From Paenibacillaceae bacterium (lineage in GTDB: Bacteria > Bacillota > Bacilli > Paenibacillales > Paenibacillaceae): a DNA stretch of 64,000 nucleotides. This document shows, one piece after another, positions 35,078 to 42,827 of this stretch. The notes below the pieces were generated by a model. The model was not told where the DNA came from. It made no database searches and saw nothing but the letters and a program-made list of their open reading frames with translations. The position numbers and the translations under genes were made by a program. The first letter of the stretch is position 1. Each line of letters begins with the position of its first letter. The stretch lies in the NCBI GenBank assembly GCA_004134985.1, contig REGQ01000025.1:32303-96302 (forward strand). The letters are read 5' to 3'.

Positions 35078-36943
35078 TTACTTCATCAGCGCTGTCAGTT
35101 TCGTCATCATTTCTTTGTATTCTTCATTTTTTTGCAGCGTATCCACATGTTTGCGCCAGTCTTCAATCTTGGCATCGCCCATAATGACTTTAATCTTCAG
35201 CTCTATCGTTTTGCTGTTTAATTGTGCGTAATCTCCTCTGCTAAAGATGGACTCCGTATTGGTCAACACCTTGCCATCGTAGGATACTTTGCTCCAAGCA
35301 TCCGCTGCCTTTTTGTAATCTCCCTTAAGACGTTCAGTAAATGAACTTCCCGAAAGAGCCGCTTCGGGCAGCAAGCCGCTGGTGCCGAACAGCGCTTCTG
35401 CTGCAGCGAGGTCGGCACCCTTGAAGTCGGCTGTTTGCTGCCAACCGTTGTCTGCAGTCATCTTCAAGCCGCGCTCCAGCCATTCCAGCAGAAGCTTGGC
35501 TTTGTAGGGGGAAACCTTGGTCGGAATAATATACATACCGCTGCTGGACGTATTCCATGGAACGACAGCCGCCGATTTATCGGAAGCTTTCAGACCGGCA
35601 AGCGGAACCCAGGTATCATTGCGGTTTTTGTCCAATTGCAGCGCAGCAGTTAAATTAGCGGCTTCGCCAATCGTCAGTGCAGCGAGCGCTGTACGTCCGC
35701 TCTCAAGCTTGTCTGCTACAGTATCTGCGCTGAGCGTTGCAAACTCCGGATCTATTAAACCGTTGGCATACGCTTTGGCGAGCCATTGCAGTGCGGCTGT
35801 TTGCTCTTCAGAAACAACGGTATCGATAACTTTGCCGTCGGCAATGGCAAACCGTCCAGGAACACCGGTGAATACATGCTCCACCCAAGCAAACGATCCC
35901 AGACTATCTCCATGGGTAAATCCTGTCAGACCGATCGTTGAAGTTTTGCTATCGCTGCCTGGGACATTCTTGACGATGGTATCCAGCACCGTATACAATT
36001 CGTCCATAGTTGCCGGCTGTGCCAGTCCCAGCTTGTCTAGCCAATCCTGGCGCAGCGCCGGGAACGGCGCCTGGTGCGCGCTGGACGGCATTGGAATGCC
36101 GTATACGGCTCCATTGCTTGCTCTGGCTGCTTCCGGATTGCTGTCTACGAGCTGTTTAAGATATGGAAAATCGCCAAGCAATTTGCTCAAGTCGGTAGCA
36201 AACGAAGCAAGCAACGTATCATCATAACGATACGAGTTGTAAATTTGCATCAAATCCGGGAAGTCGCCAGCAGCTATCATTACATTGATTTTGTCGTTGT
36301 AATACTCTGCCGGAACAAAGATCAGGTCAGTTCTGTTGCCCCATTCCTTCTCTATAAAGCTGGATACTGCGCTCATACCCGCTGTAGCTTCGCTGCCGGC
36401 ACGCGCGGCAATATTAAATTTCGGCGATTGAGAGACATCGGCAATCACAGCCGATCTTCCTGCCTTATCCCATCTAACTTCAATGGTATCAAGGAGACTT
36501 ACGAACAAAATCGGCATCCAAGCCAGCCCTTTATCAATATAGGTAGCCTGATCTTCCTGCACGTAATGCGTGATTTGCTGGTTTAAAGTGGCCCCTTCGT
36601 CTCCGATGCCAAAGGAAATACTTGTTCCAGACGGATGCTGCGCCGTTACGGTACGTGACTCCTTGTCCCATTTCACTTCATATCCGAAACCTTCCAACAG
36701 TGCTCTGGCCGGAACCATCACCGTGCCATTCTGTACAATTGGCTGGGCGGGGAGCTGAACGTGAGCTCCTTCAAATGTCAGTTTAATAGAGGTTTCTTTT
36801 GTGTTTGCTTGCGTTTGTTGTGAAGAGGCTTCCGCTGCTGAAGCGGCAGGTGCCAGCGGCGCTGCCAGCAGGGTGGCGGCAAGGCCGCAAATCAGCAGCG
36901 AACGGCGCCGTGTGTTATATGCGAATTGAGGTAAATGACTCAG
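35078..36943 (-). CDS. Exported fusion of a stalk domain and an extracellular solute-binding protein, apparent CTG start
   Basis: The first ATG (36721 or 36718) falls inside the stalk domain and leaves no export signal. Reading upstream in the same frame gives a full signal peptide: SHLPQFAYNTRRRSLLICGL, a hydrophobic core, then APAASAAEA. Its only plausible start is CTG at 36943, 6 bases after AGGAGGAG. The 621-residue product has a stalk domain (about 50-165) ending in IADVSQSPKF. A family 1 ABC solute-binding domain (about 175-600) follows, with FPDLMQIYNSYRYDD, GVYGIPMP-like AVYGIPMPSS and WVEHVFTG. No lipobox Cys is at the cleavage site. No permease genes are adjacent. The ligand is probably a sugar. 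Confidence 0.8.
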   Translation of the reverse strand: MSHLPQFAYNTRRRSLLICGLAATLLAAPLAPAASAAEASSQQTQANTKETSIKLTFEGAHVQLPAQPIVQNGTVMVPARALLEGFGYEVKWDKESRTVTAQHPSGTSISFGIGDEGATLNQQITHYVQEDQATYIDKGLAWMPILFVSLLDTIEVRWDKAGRSAVIADVSQSPKFNIAARAGSEATAGMSAVSSFIEKEWGNRTDLIFVPAEYYNDKINVMIAAGDFPDLMQIYNSYRYDDTLLASFATDLSKLLGDFPYLKQLVDSNPEAARASNGAVYGIPMPSSAHQAPFPALRQDWLDKLGLAQPATMDELYTVLDTIVKNVPGSDSKTSTIGLTGFTHGDSLGSFAWVEHVFTGVPGRFAIADGKVIDTVVSEEQTAALQWLAKAYANGLIDPEFATLSADTVADKLESGRTALAALTIGEAANLTAALQLDKNRNDTWVPLAGLKASDKSAAVVPWNTSSSGMYIIPTKVSPYKAKLLLEWLERGLKMTADNGWQQTADFKGADLAAAEALFGTSGLLPEAALSGSSFTERLKGDYKKAADAWSKVSYDGKVLTNTESIFSRGDYAQLNSKTIELKIKVIMGDAKIEDWRKHVDTLQKNEEYKEMMTKLTALMK

Positions 36944-37090
36944 ACTTATCTCCTCCTAAAATAAACTATTTGTAAGTTATACGCCGGGCAATCGGGAAAG
37001 GTTTCTTTCAGAACGAGTGTTTGATGTGATATACACCGCTAGCTGCGCCAATCATTTATTTTAGTTTCGAGCTGAATTAACAAAAAAAGG
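36944..37090. other. Short intergenic region upstream of the solute-binding gene
   Basis: It contains AGGAGGAG at 36950-36957 for the leftward gene. The leftward promoter is not clear; TATAAC reads leftward near 36980. I see no other feature here. Confidence 0.45.
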
Positions 37091-37118
37091 TTGACACTAC
37101 TCCCCTGACCATGATAAC
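37091..37118 (+). promoter_or_regulatory. SigA promoter of the leader-peptide/ABC exporter operon
   Basis: A perfect TTGACA at 37091-37096, a 16-base spacer, and GATAAC at 37113-37118. The predicted start near 37125 leaves about 60 bases before the leader ORF. Confidence 0.65.
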
Positions 37119-37185
37119 TTACTTTCATACCTGAAACGAAAACGCCTTCAGAGCATGACCACACGATCAGAAAGGAGCGAGCCAA

Positions 37186-37353
37186 ATGTTTATTCACTTT
37201 AATCACTTAATCGATTATAACCAGAGTGCAAGAACAGTTGATGGCAATCATGCTGCAATTGCAATGAAATTGGCTCGTAACTTCATATGTAACGTGGCAT
37301 CCTTGTCTCTCAAGGGGTTGGATACGAACAGGACTGTATTAGCTGTAAGCTGA
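37186..37353 (+). CDS. Leader peptide upstream of the ABC exporter pair (BmrB-like)
   Basis: This 55-residue ORF starts at ATG 37186, 8 bases after AAGGAG, and ends at TGA 37353. It encodes MFIHFNHLIDYNQSARTVDG and 35 more residues, with no signal peptide. Its 3' end lies inside a long hairpin whose right arm overlaps an intrinsic terminator. In B. subtilis, bmrB (yheJ) is a leader ORF of similar length that controls bmrCD by ribosome-mediated attenuation when antibiotics slow translation. The matching length, place and RNA layout support the same role here. I cannot align the peptide itself from memory, so orthology is inferred. Confidence 0.65.
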   Translation: MFIHFNHLIDYNQSARTVDGNHAAIAMKLARNFICNVASLSLKGLDTNRTVLAVS

Positions 37354-37384
37354 ATACTGCTCCTGTCTGAGTTCATACATCCAA
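37318..37384 (+). promoter_or_regulatory. Candidate antiterminator hairpin overlapping the leader ORF end
   Basis: Nested pairs are TTGGAT/ATCCAA (37318-37323 with 37379-37384), GAAC/GTTC, AGGA/TCCT, GTATT/AATAC and AGCT/AGCT. The right foot shares bases 37383-37384 with the terminator. A smaller upstream hairpin, CCTTG/CAAGG at about 37301-37315, lies next to its left foot. Stalled ribosomes on the ORF could shift the balance. Confidence 0.5.
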
Positions 37385-37418
37385 GCGCAAGCCGCGTTCC
37401 CTCGCGGCTGCGCTTTTA
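37383..37418 (+). terminator. Attenuator terminator between the leader ORF and the ABC exporter
   Basis: AAGCGCAAGCCGCG at 37383-37396 pairs with CGCGGCTGCGCTT at 37403-37415 with one bulged A, then TTATTATG. It stands before the transporter genes, so read-through is needed for their expression from the upstream promoter. Confidence 0.88.
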
Positions 37419-37538
37419 TTATGTTAAAGCACATTGCTCCCGAGTGATGTGTTTTTATTTTTGTAATTTTTTTAAATATATAGATTTATTATGTTTTATT
37501 TATATAAATTGCTTGCTACAGGAAGGAGTTTTATCTGC

Positions 37539-39290
37539 ATGATTTCAGTAATGAAAAAGCTGGGCTGGTTTTTCAGAATGGAATGGAAACGCTATACGAT
37601 AGCTATCATCTTGCTTACGACTTGCGGGGTGATAGAAATTTTGCCGCCGATGATGGTGGGGCGTTTTATCGACCAGATTCAGTCAGGCGCGCTCTCCTGG
37701 GATCGCGTGATGGTTACGCTGTTCCAGCTTGGCGGCATCACAATCGTCGTCTATGTGCTCTCGTATATATGGATGTATCAATTATTTGGCGGCTCCTTTG
37801 TCGTGGAGCGAATATTGCGTTCCCGGCTGATGAGGCACTTCTTGAAGATGACCCCGACATTTTACGAGCGTAATCGGACCGGGGATCTCATGGCGCGGGC
37901 GACCAATGATTTGCGGGCGGTGTCCAATACAGCGGGTTTTGGTATTCTCACCTTGATTGACTCCACCCTGTGGATGGCGACCCTGCTCTTTATTATGACG
38001 GTATTCGTATCCTGGAAGCTTACCCTCGCCGCGATTATCCCTCTTCCCTTGATGGCTTTGCTTTTCAGTTTGCTGGGCAAACGAATTCATCAGAAGTATT
38101 CCGATGCGCAGCAAGCTTTTGGCGATATGAATGACGGTGTGCTTGAAACAATTTCCGGCATTCGCGTTATTCGGGCCTATGTGCAGGAAAGAGCTGCGGA
38201 AAAACAGTTTTCCGATGTTACGGAAGATGTGCTCCAAAAAAATCTGGCCGTCGTGCGCATTGATTCGCTATTCGAGCCGATTACCAAAATATTGGTAGGC
38301 GTCAGTTATTTGATCGGGCTTGGTTATGGCGCATATCTGGTCTTCCATAATGAGCTGACGGTCGGGGGCCTGGTTGCGTTCAACGTCTACCTTGGCATGT
38401 TGATCTGGCCGATGTTTGCGATCGGAGAATTAATCAATATTATGCAGCGCGGCAATGCTTCATTGGACCGTGTATATGAAACGATGGGCAGCAAAGTGGA
38501 CGTTCGGGAGCCTCAGGAGCCGCAGATTGTGAACCAGCCCGGGAAGATTCAATTCGAGCAGGTTACTTTCCGTTATCCTAAGTCCTCTGTGGATAATTTG
38601 ACGAACATTTCCTTCTCGCTTGAACCTGGTCAGACAATCGGGATTGTCGGACGGACGGGCAGCGGCAAGACGACGCTCGTCAAGCAGCTGCTGCGGGAAT
38701 ACCCGGCAGGCAGCGGGAGGGTTTCCATATCTGGCGTTGCTATCGATCAGATCGGGATGGATGAGTTAAAGTCATGGTTTGGATACGTGCCACAGGAACA
38801 GTTCTTGTTTTCCCGCACGATCCGCAGCAATATTTTGTTTGGCAAGGAACAGGCTTCAGATGCCGAATTGGAGCGGTCAATGGCAGCCTCAGCATTTCAG
38901 AAGGATGTGGCATATCTGCCGTCTGGTCTAAAAACGTTGGTTGGTGAAAAAGGGGTCGCTTTGTCTGGAGGGCAGAAGCAGCGCGTCTCCATCGCGCGGG
39001 CGATGATCGCCGATCCGCAAATTCTAATTCTCGATGATGCGATGTCAGCGGTCGATGCCCGGACGGAAGCGGAAATCATCGCAAACATCAGGCAGACGCG
39101 TGCAGGCAAGACGACCATCATCACAACGCATCGCCTGTCTGCTGTCAAGCATGCGGACTGGATTCTGGTGCTGGATGAGGGTGTCATCACCGAGCAGGGC
39201 ATCCATGCAGAACTGGTCAAGCAGAACGGATGGTATGCAGAACAATTCCAGCGGCAACAGGTTGAAGCCATTCTGGAAGAAGGGAGCTGA
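37539..39290 (+). CDS. bmrC: Heterodimeric ABC multidrug exporter subunit, BmrC/YheI-like
   Basis: This half-transporter (583 residues; BmrC is about 585) exports drugs together with the next gene product. It has six membrane helices (about 1-310) and an ATPase domain. Walker A is GRTGSGKT near 370-377, the signature is a canonical LSGGQ at about 475-479, and Walker B is ILILDD. The catalytic Glu position holds Asp (D500), so its own ATP site is degenerate. This feature is also found in BmrC. ATG 37539 follows AAGGAG by 10 bases; the in-frame extension to 37491 has no ribosome site. Expression is probably controlled by the leader attenuator. Confidence 0.9.
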   Translation: MISVMKKLGWFFRMEWKRYTIAIILLTTCGVIEILPPMMVGRFIDQIQSGALSWDRVMVTLFQLGGITIVVYVLSYIWMYQLFGGSFVVERILRSRLMRHFLKMTPTFYERNRTGDLMARATNDLRAVSNTAGFGILTLIDSTLWMATLLFIMTVFVSWKLTLAAIIPLPLMALLFSLLGKRIHQKYSDAQQAFGDMNDGVLETISGIRVIRAYVQERAAEKQFSDVTEDVLQKNLAVVRIDSLFEPITKILVGVSYLIGLGYGAYLVFHNELTVGGLVAFNVYLGMLIWPMFAIGELINIMQRGNASLDRVYETMGSKVDVREPQEPQIVNQPGKIQFEQVTFRYPKSSVDNLTNISFSLEPGQTIGIVGRTGSGKTTLVKQLLREYPAGSGRVSISGVAIDQIGMDELKSWFGYVPQEQFLFSRTIRSNILFGKEQASDAELERSMAASAFQKDVAYLPSGLKTLVGEKGVALSGGQKQRVSIARAMIADPQILILDDAMSAVDARTEAEIIANIRQTRAGKTTIITTHRLSAVKHADWILVLDEGVITEQGIHAELVKQNGWYAEQFQRQQVEAILEEGS

Positions 39291-39297
39291 GCAACAC

Positions 39298-41376
39298 ATG
39301 AGCAATGAAGTAGAGCAATTTGACTTGGAAATTGATCAGACCACCGGCAGCAAAGCCCAAACGATCAAGCGTTTGTTTAAATATGCCATGAAGTTCCGGC
39401 GACCGCTTATTATTGCGCTGTTAATGCTCACCGTAGCGGTCAGTACGGATCTTGCCGGGCCGATGATTGCGAAGCGGTTGATCGATAAACATATTTCCGG
39501 CATCGAACAGCCATGGTATATGACAGAAACTGAGGGGCACTACGCGGTTTCTTACCGAAATAATACGTACAAACGAGCAGACCATTTTGAAGCGGGGGAC
39601 GCGCGCGGCGCAGAAGCCCGTGTCCTGCAAGTCGGGAAGGACTATTACTTTATCAGCGAAGCGGTTGTTGCAGAAGGAGCGCGCAGCATCGATGATAACG
39701 GCCTGCTGACCATTGGCACAGGCGCTGCAAGCGTCAGCTATCCTGCAGATAAGCTGAGCCGGCAGGAACTGTTCGCGTTTTACCGTCCGGAAGTAAAGGG
39801 CATGATCATGCTATGCTGGTTCTACTTTGGTTTGCTTGCCGTATCGGCGCTGTTTTCTTACGGTCAGCGCTACTACCTGCAAGCTTCCGCCAACCGGATT
39901 ATTCGTAAAATGCGCAGTGATGTGTTTGAACAGATGAACCGGCTGCCTATTCGTTATTTTGACAATCTACCCGCAGGCAAAGTCGTCTCCCGTATTACGA
40001 ATGATACAGAAGCGATCCGCGAGCTGTATGTGACGGTAACGGCGAATTTTTTTACAGGCACCATATATATGGGCGGTATTTTTGCAGCCTTGTTCTTTCT
40101 TAATACCCGCCTGGCGACGATCTGTCTGTTCATTATTCCGCTGCTTGTCATATGGGTAATTGTTTACGGCAAAGTGGCCAAACGAATTAACCGGATTATC
40201 CGTTCTACAGTGAGCGAGATCAATGGGATGGTGAACGAGTCGATTCAGGGAATGCCGATTATACAGGCGTTTCGCAAGGAAAAGAAAATGGAGGACGAAT
40301 TCGAAGCCCAGAATAATAAACTGTTCAACTTCCAAAATCGTCTCCTCAGTCTCAATTCATTGACGGGGCATAACCTCGTAGGCGTGATACGGAATATAGC
40401 TTTTGTAGCATTGATATGGTATTTCGGCGGAATTTCGCTCGGCGGCGTCGAAGGAGCTGTAACACTAGGCATACTGTATGCGTTTGTCGATTATTTGAAT
40501 CGGTTGTTCAACCCCATCGTCAATATTGTCAATCAGCTTCCAAATCTTGAGACGGCATTGGTGTCCGCTGAGCGGGTGTTTGTGCTGCTGGATGAAGCGG
40601 GGGAGAAGGTCACTGATCAGAAAATGGAGAGGTACAAGGGGAATGTGACCTTCGACAATGTTTGGTTTGCTTATAAAGAGGGTGAGCCTGTGCTGAAAGG
40701 CATTTCTTTTGAAGCGAAGCAGGGGCAAACGGTTGCGCTTGTCGGGCATACCGGCTCCGGCAAAAGCTCCATTCTCAACCTGCTGTTTCGTTTCTATGAT
40801 GTTGACAAGGGCAGCATTACAATCGATGGTGTGGAAACACGCAAGATGGCGCGCCAAGCGATGCGGGAGCATATGGGCATCGTACTGCAGGACCCGTTTC
40901 TGTTCACCGGAACCATTGCCTCCAACGTCTCGCTCGATGACCCGAATATTACCCGCGAGCAAATTGAGCAGGCGCTGCGCGATGTCGGGGCCGACCGACT
41001 GCTTAAGCACCTGCCGCAAGGCATTGATGAGCCGGTAATCGAGAAAGGCGGCACCTTGTCCGCCGGACAGCGGCAGCTGCTGTCATTTGCCCGGGCGATT
41101 GCGTTTGATCCGGCAATTCTTATTCTGGATGAAGCGACTTCCAATATTGATACAGAGACAGAGAGCATGATCCAACAGGCGCTTGAAGTGGTCAAGAAAG
41201 GCCGCACCAGCTTCGTCATTGCCCATCGACTTTCTACCATTAAGAGCGCAGACCTTATTCTGGTGCTGGACCGCGGCGAGATTGTCGAACGCGGCAGCCA
41301 TGACGAGCTGATGCGGCAGGGCGGCAAGTATTTTCAAATGTATCAAGTGCAGCAAGGAGAGCCTGTTTCTGCATAA
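39298..41376 (+). CDS. bmrD: Heterodimeric ABC multidrug exporter subunit, BmrD/YheH-like
   Basis: The 692-residue partner half-transporter starts 7 bases after the bmrC stop. Between the first two helices it has a large extracellular insertion (about 72-160: GIEQPWYMTETEGHYAVSYR and onward), as in BmrD. The ATPase domain has Walker A GHTGSGKS, a degenerate signature LSAGQ (about 587-591) and Walker B ILILDEATS with catalytic E612. Paired with BmrC this gives one complete site (BmrD Walker A/Glu with BmrC LSGGQ) and one degenerate site. The gene ends without a strong terminator before speE. Confidence 0.9.
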   Translation: MSNEVEQFDLEIDQTTGSKAQTIKRLFKYAMKFRRPLIIALLMLTVAVSTDLAGPMIAKRLIDKHISGIEQPWYMTETEGHYAVSYRNNTYKRADHFEAGDARGAEARVLQVGKDYYFISEAVVAEGARSIDDNGLLTIGTGAASVSYPADKLSRQELFAFYRPEVKGMIMLCWFYFGLLAVSALFSYGQRYYLQASANRIIRKMRSDVFEQMNRLPIRYFDNLPAGKVVSRITNDTEAIRELYVTVTANFFTGTIYMGGIFAALFFLNTRLATICLFIIPLLVIWVIVYGKVAKRINRIIRSTVSEINGMVNESIQGMPIIQAFRKEKKMEDEFEAQNNKLFNFQNRLLSLNSLTGHNLVGVIRNIAFVALIWYFGGISLGGVEGAVTLGILYAFVDYLNRLFNPIVNIVNQLPNLETALVSAERVFVLLDEAGEKVTDQKMERYKGNVTFDNVWFAYKEGEPVLKGISFEAKQGQTVALVGHTGSGKSSILNLLFRFYDVDKGSITIDGVETRKMARQAMREHMGIVLQDPFLFTGTIASNVSLDDPNITREQIEQALRDVGADRLLKHLPQGIDEPVIEKGGTLSAGQRQLLSFARAIAFDPAILILDEATSNIDTETESMIQQALEVVKKGRTSFVIAHRLSTIKSADLILVLDRGEIVERGSHDELMRQGGKYFQMYQVQQGEPVSA

Positions 41377-41591
41377 AGGTGATGCAGCCAGCGCAGCAGG
41401 AACGCGCGGCGCTAGTGCGGTTCGCCGTAAAACACGGTGCCGCATGGCCCGCGGCTGGATGCTTGCACAAAATGGCTGTTTATTGCTGTGGGAAATGATG
41501 CTTGCGAGAAAGGATAGAACGATCATTGCTATAGGGGACGTGTTTGACTATAATTAGCGGAGAACCAATGATGGAAGGATGGGATTCTACA

Positions 41592-42422
41592 ATGATGGAA
41601 TTGTGGTACACCGAGAAACAGACTGAAGCATATGGCATTACTGCCAAAATTAAAGAGACCTATGTGCATGAAAAAACCGATTTTCAAGAACTGGCCATGA
41701 TCGAAACCGAGGAGTTTGGCACAATGCTTGTGCTGGACGGCATGGTTATGACAACCGATAAAGACGAATTTGTATATCATGAGATGGTAGCGCACCCTGC
41801 GCTTTATACGCACCCCAATCCAAAGCATGTTCTTGTTGTAGGCGGCGGCGATGGCGGTGTTATACGTGAGATTATGAAACATCCGAAAGTAGAAAAAGCT
41901 GTGCTTGTCGATATCGACGGCAAGGTTATCGAATACTCCAAAAAGTATTTGCCTAACATTGCTTCCGAATTGGACAACCCTCGTGTCGAAGTAAAAGTAG
42001 GCGACGGCTTTATGCATATCCATGACCATAAAGATACGTACGACGTTATTTTTGTCGATTCTACAGAACCGGTCGGACCGGCGGTCAACCTGTTCACCAA
42101 AGGTTTCTATCAGGGAATCTACGAGGCGCTGAAAGAGGATGGCATTTTCGTGGCGCAAACGGACAATCCATGGTTCAAAGCCGATTTGATCTCCGAAGTG
42201 AACCGTGATGTGAAGGAAGTATTCCCGATTGTACGCGTCTATTGGGCGAATGTTCCGACGTATCCGAGCGGCTTGTGGACGTTCACATTGGGCAGCAAGA
42301 AGTATGATCCGCTTGAGGTAGATGAGACGGCAATTCCTGAGATCGACACGAAATATTATTCGCCGCGGCTTCATAAAGCGGCCTTCGTGCTTCCTAAATT
42401 TGTCGAAGATTTGGTTAAGTAG
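41592..42422 (+). CDS. speE: Spermidine synthase
   Basis: SpeE transfers an aminopropyl group from decarboxylated S-adenosylmethionine to putrescine. From ATG 41592 the product is 276 residues, the same as B. subtilis SpeE, and it begins [20 protein letters not shown]. The signatures are [40 protein letters not shown] (the nucleotide-binding loop), [17 protein letters not shown] and [18 protein letters not shown], with catalytic Asp in [19 protein letters not shown] precedes the start. Upstream ATGs from 41544 lack such a site. speB, its neighbour in B. subtilis, is not next to it. Confidence 0.95.
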   Translation: MMELWYTEKQTEAYGITAKIKETYVHEKTDFQELAMIETEEFGTMLVLDGMVMTTDKDEFVYHEMVAHPALYTHPNPKHVLVVGGGDGGVIREIMKHPKVEKAVLVDIDGKVIEYSKKYLPNIASELDNPRVEVKVGDGFMHIHDHKDTYDVIFVDSTEPVGPAVNLFTKGFYQGIYEALKEDGIFVAQTDNPWFKADLISEVNRDVKEVFPIVRVYWANVPTYPSGLWTFTLGSKKYDPLEVDETAIPEIDTKYYSPRLHKAAFVLPKFVEDLVK

Positions 42423-42430
42423 TGGTTCAC

Positions 42431-42458
42431 TTGCATTTTTTGGGTTTACCTATATAAT
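42431..42458 (+). promoter_or_regulatory. SigA promoter of the T-box/argS transcript
   Basis: TTGCAT at 42431-42436, a 16-base spacer, and a perfect TATAAT at 42453-42458. Transcription is predicted to start near 42465. Confidence 0.7.
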
Positions 42459-42464
42459 AGTGCT

Positions 42465-42805
42465 AATAAACATCTCATGCATTGAACAGCAATCAAACGA
42501 ACAATAGCGAGGAACGGGAGAGTACGTCGTTGGCATTTGTCTGTAAGCAGCGAGCCGGGAGGGTGGGAGCCGGTGCGGACGGGCGACAGAAGCGCACCCG
42601 GGAGTTGGTTTTCCGAAGGGGAACGTTGTAGGGAAATCCGGTCATACCGTTATCATGTCAAGAGGTATTTTGGGGTGGACAATGAAGGTTGTCCGTCTGC
42701 GGACGAACGGCAGCTGCCGTGCGAACGCACATCAGAATACCATAAGAGTGGCACCGCGGAGCAAGCCTTCGTCTCTTTCCAGGAGACGGGGCTTTTTTTA
42801 TTTTC
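42465..42805 (+). promoter_or_regulatory. T-box leader (tRNA-Arg sensing) upstream of the first argS
   Basis: The T-box core AGAGTGGCACCGCGG is at 42745-42759. The terminator CGTCTC/GAGACG, extended by AAGCC/GGCTT, covers about 42763-42793 and is followed by TTTTTTT. Stem I with GGGAGAGTACG begins near 42511. A CGT triplet at 42624-42626, after GAA, is the likely Arg specifier. Uncharged tRNA-Arg would stabilise the antiterminator and allow argS transcription. Confidence 0.93.
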
Positions 42806-42827
42806 CAATAAGGGGAGGTTGCAAGGA

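Noticed and set aside
42537..42827. In-frame extension of the first argS upstream to 42537
   Set aside because: It runs through the T-box core and its terminator; the ribosome site and conserved ArgS start are at 42828.
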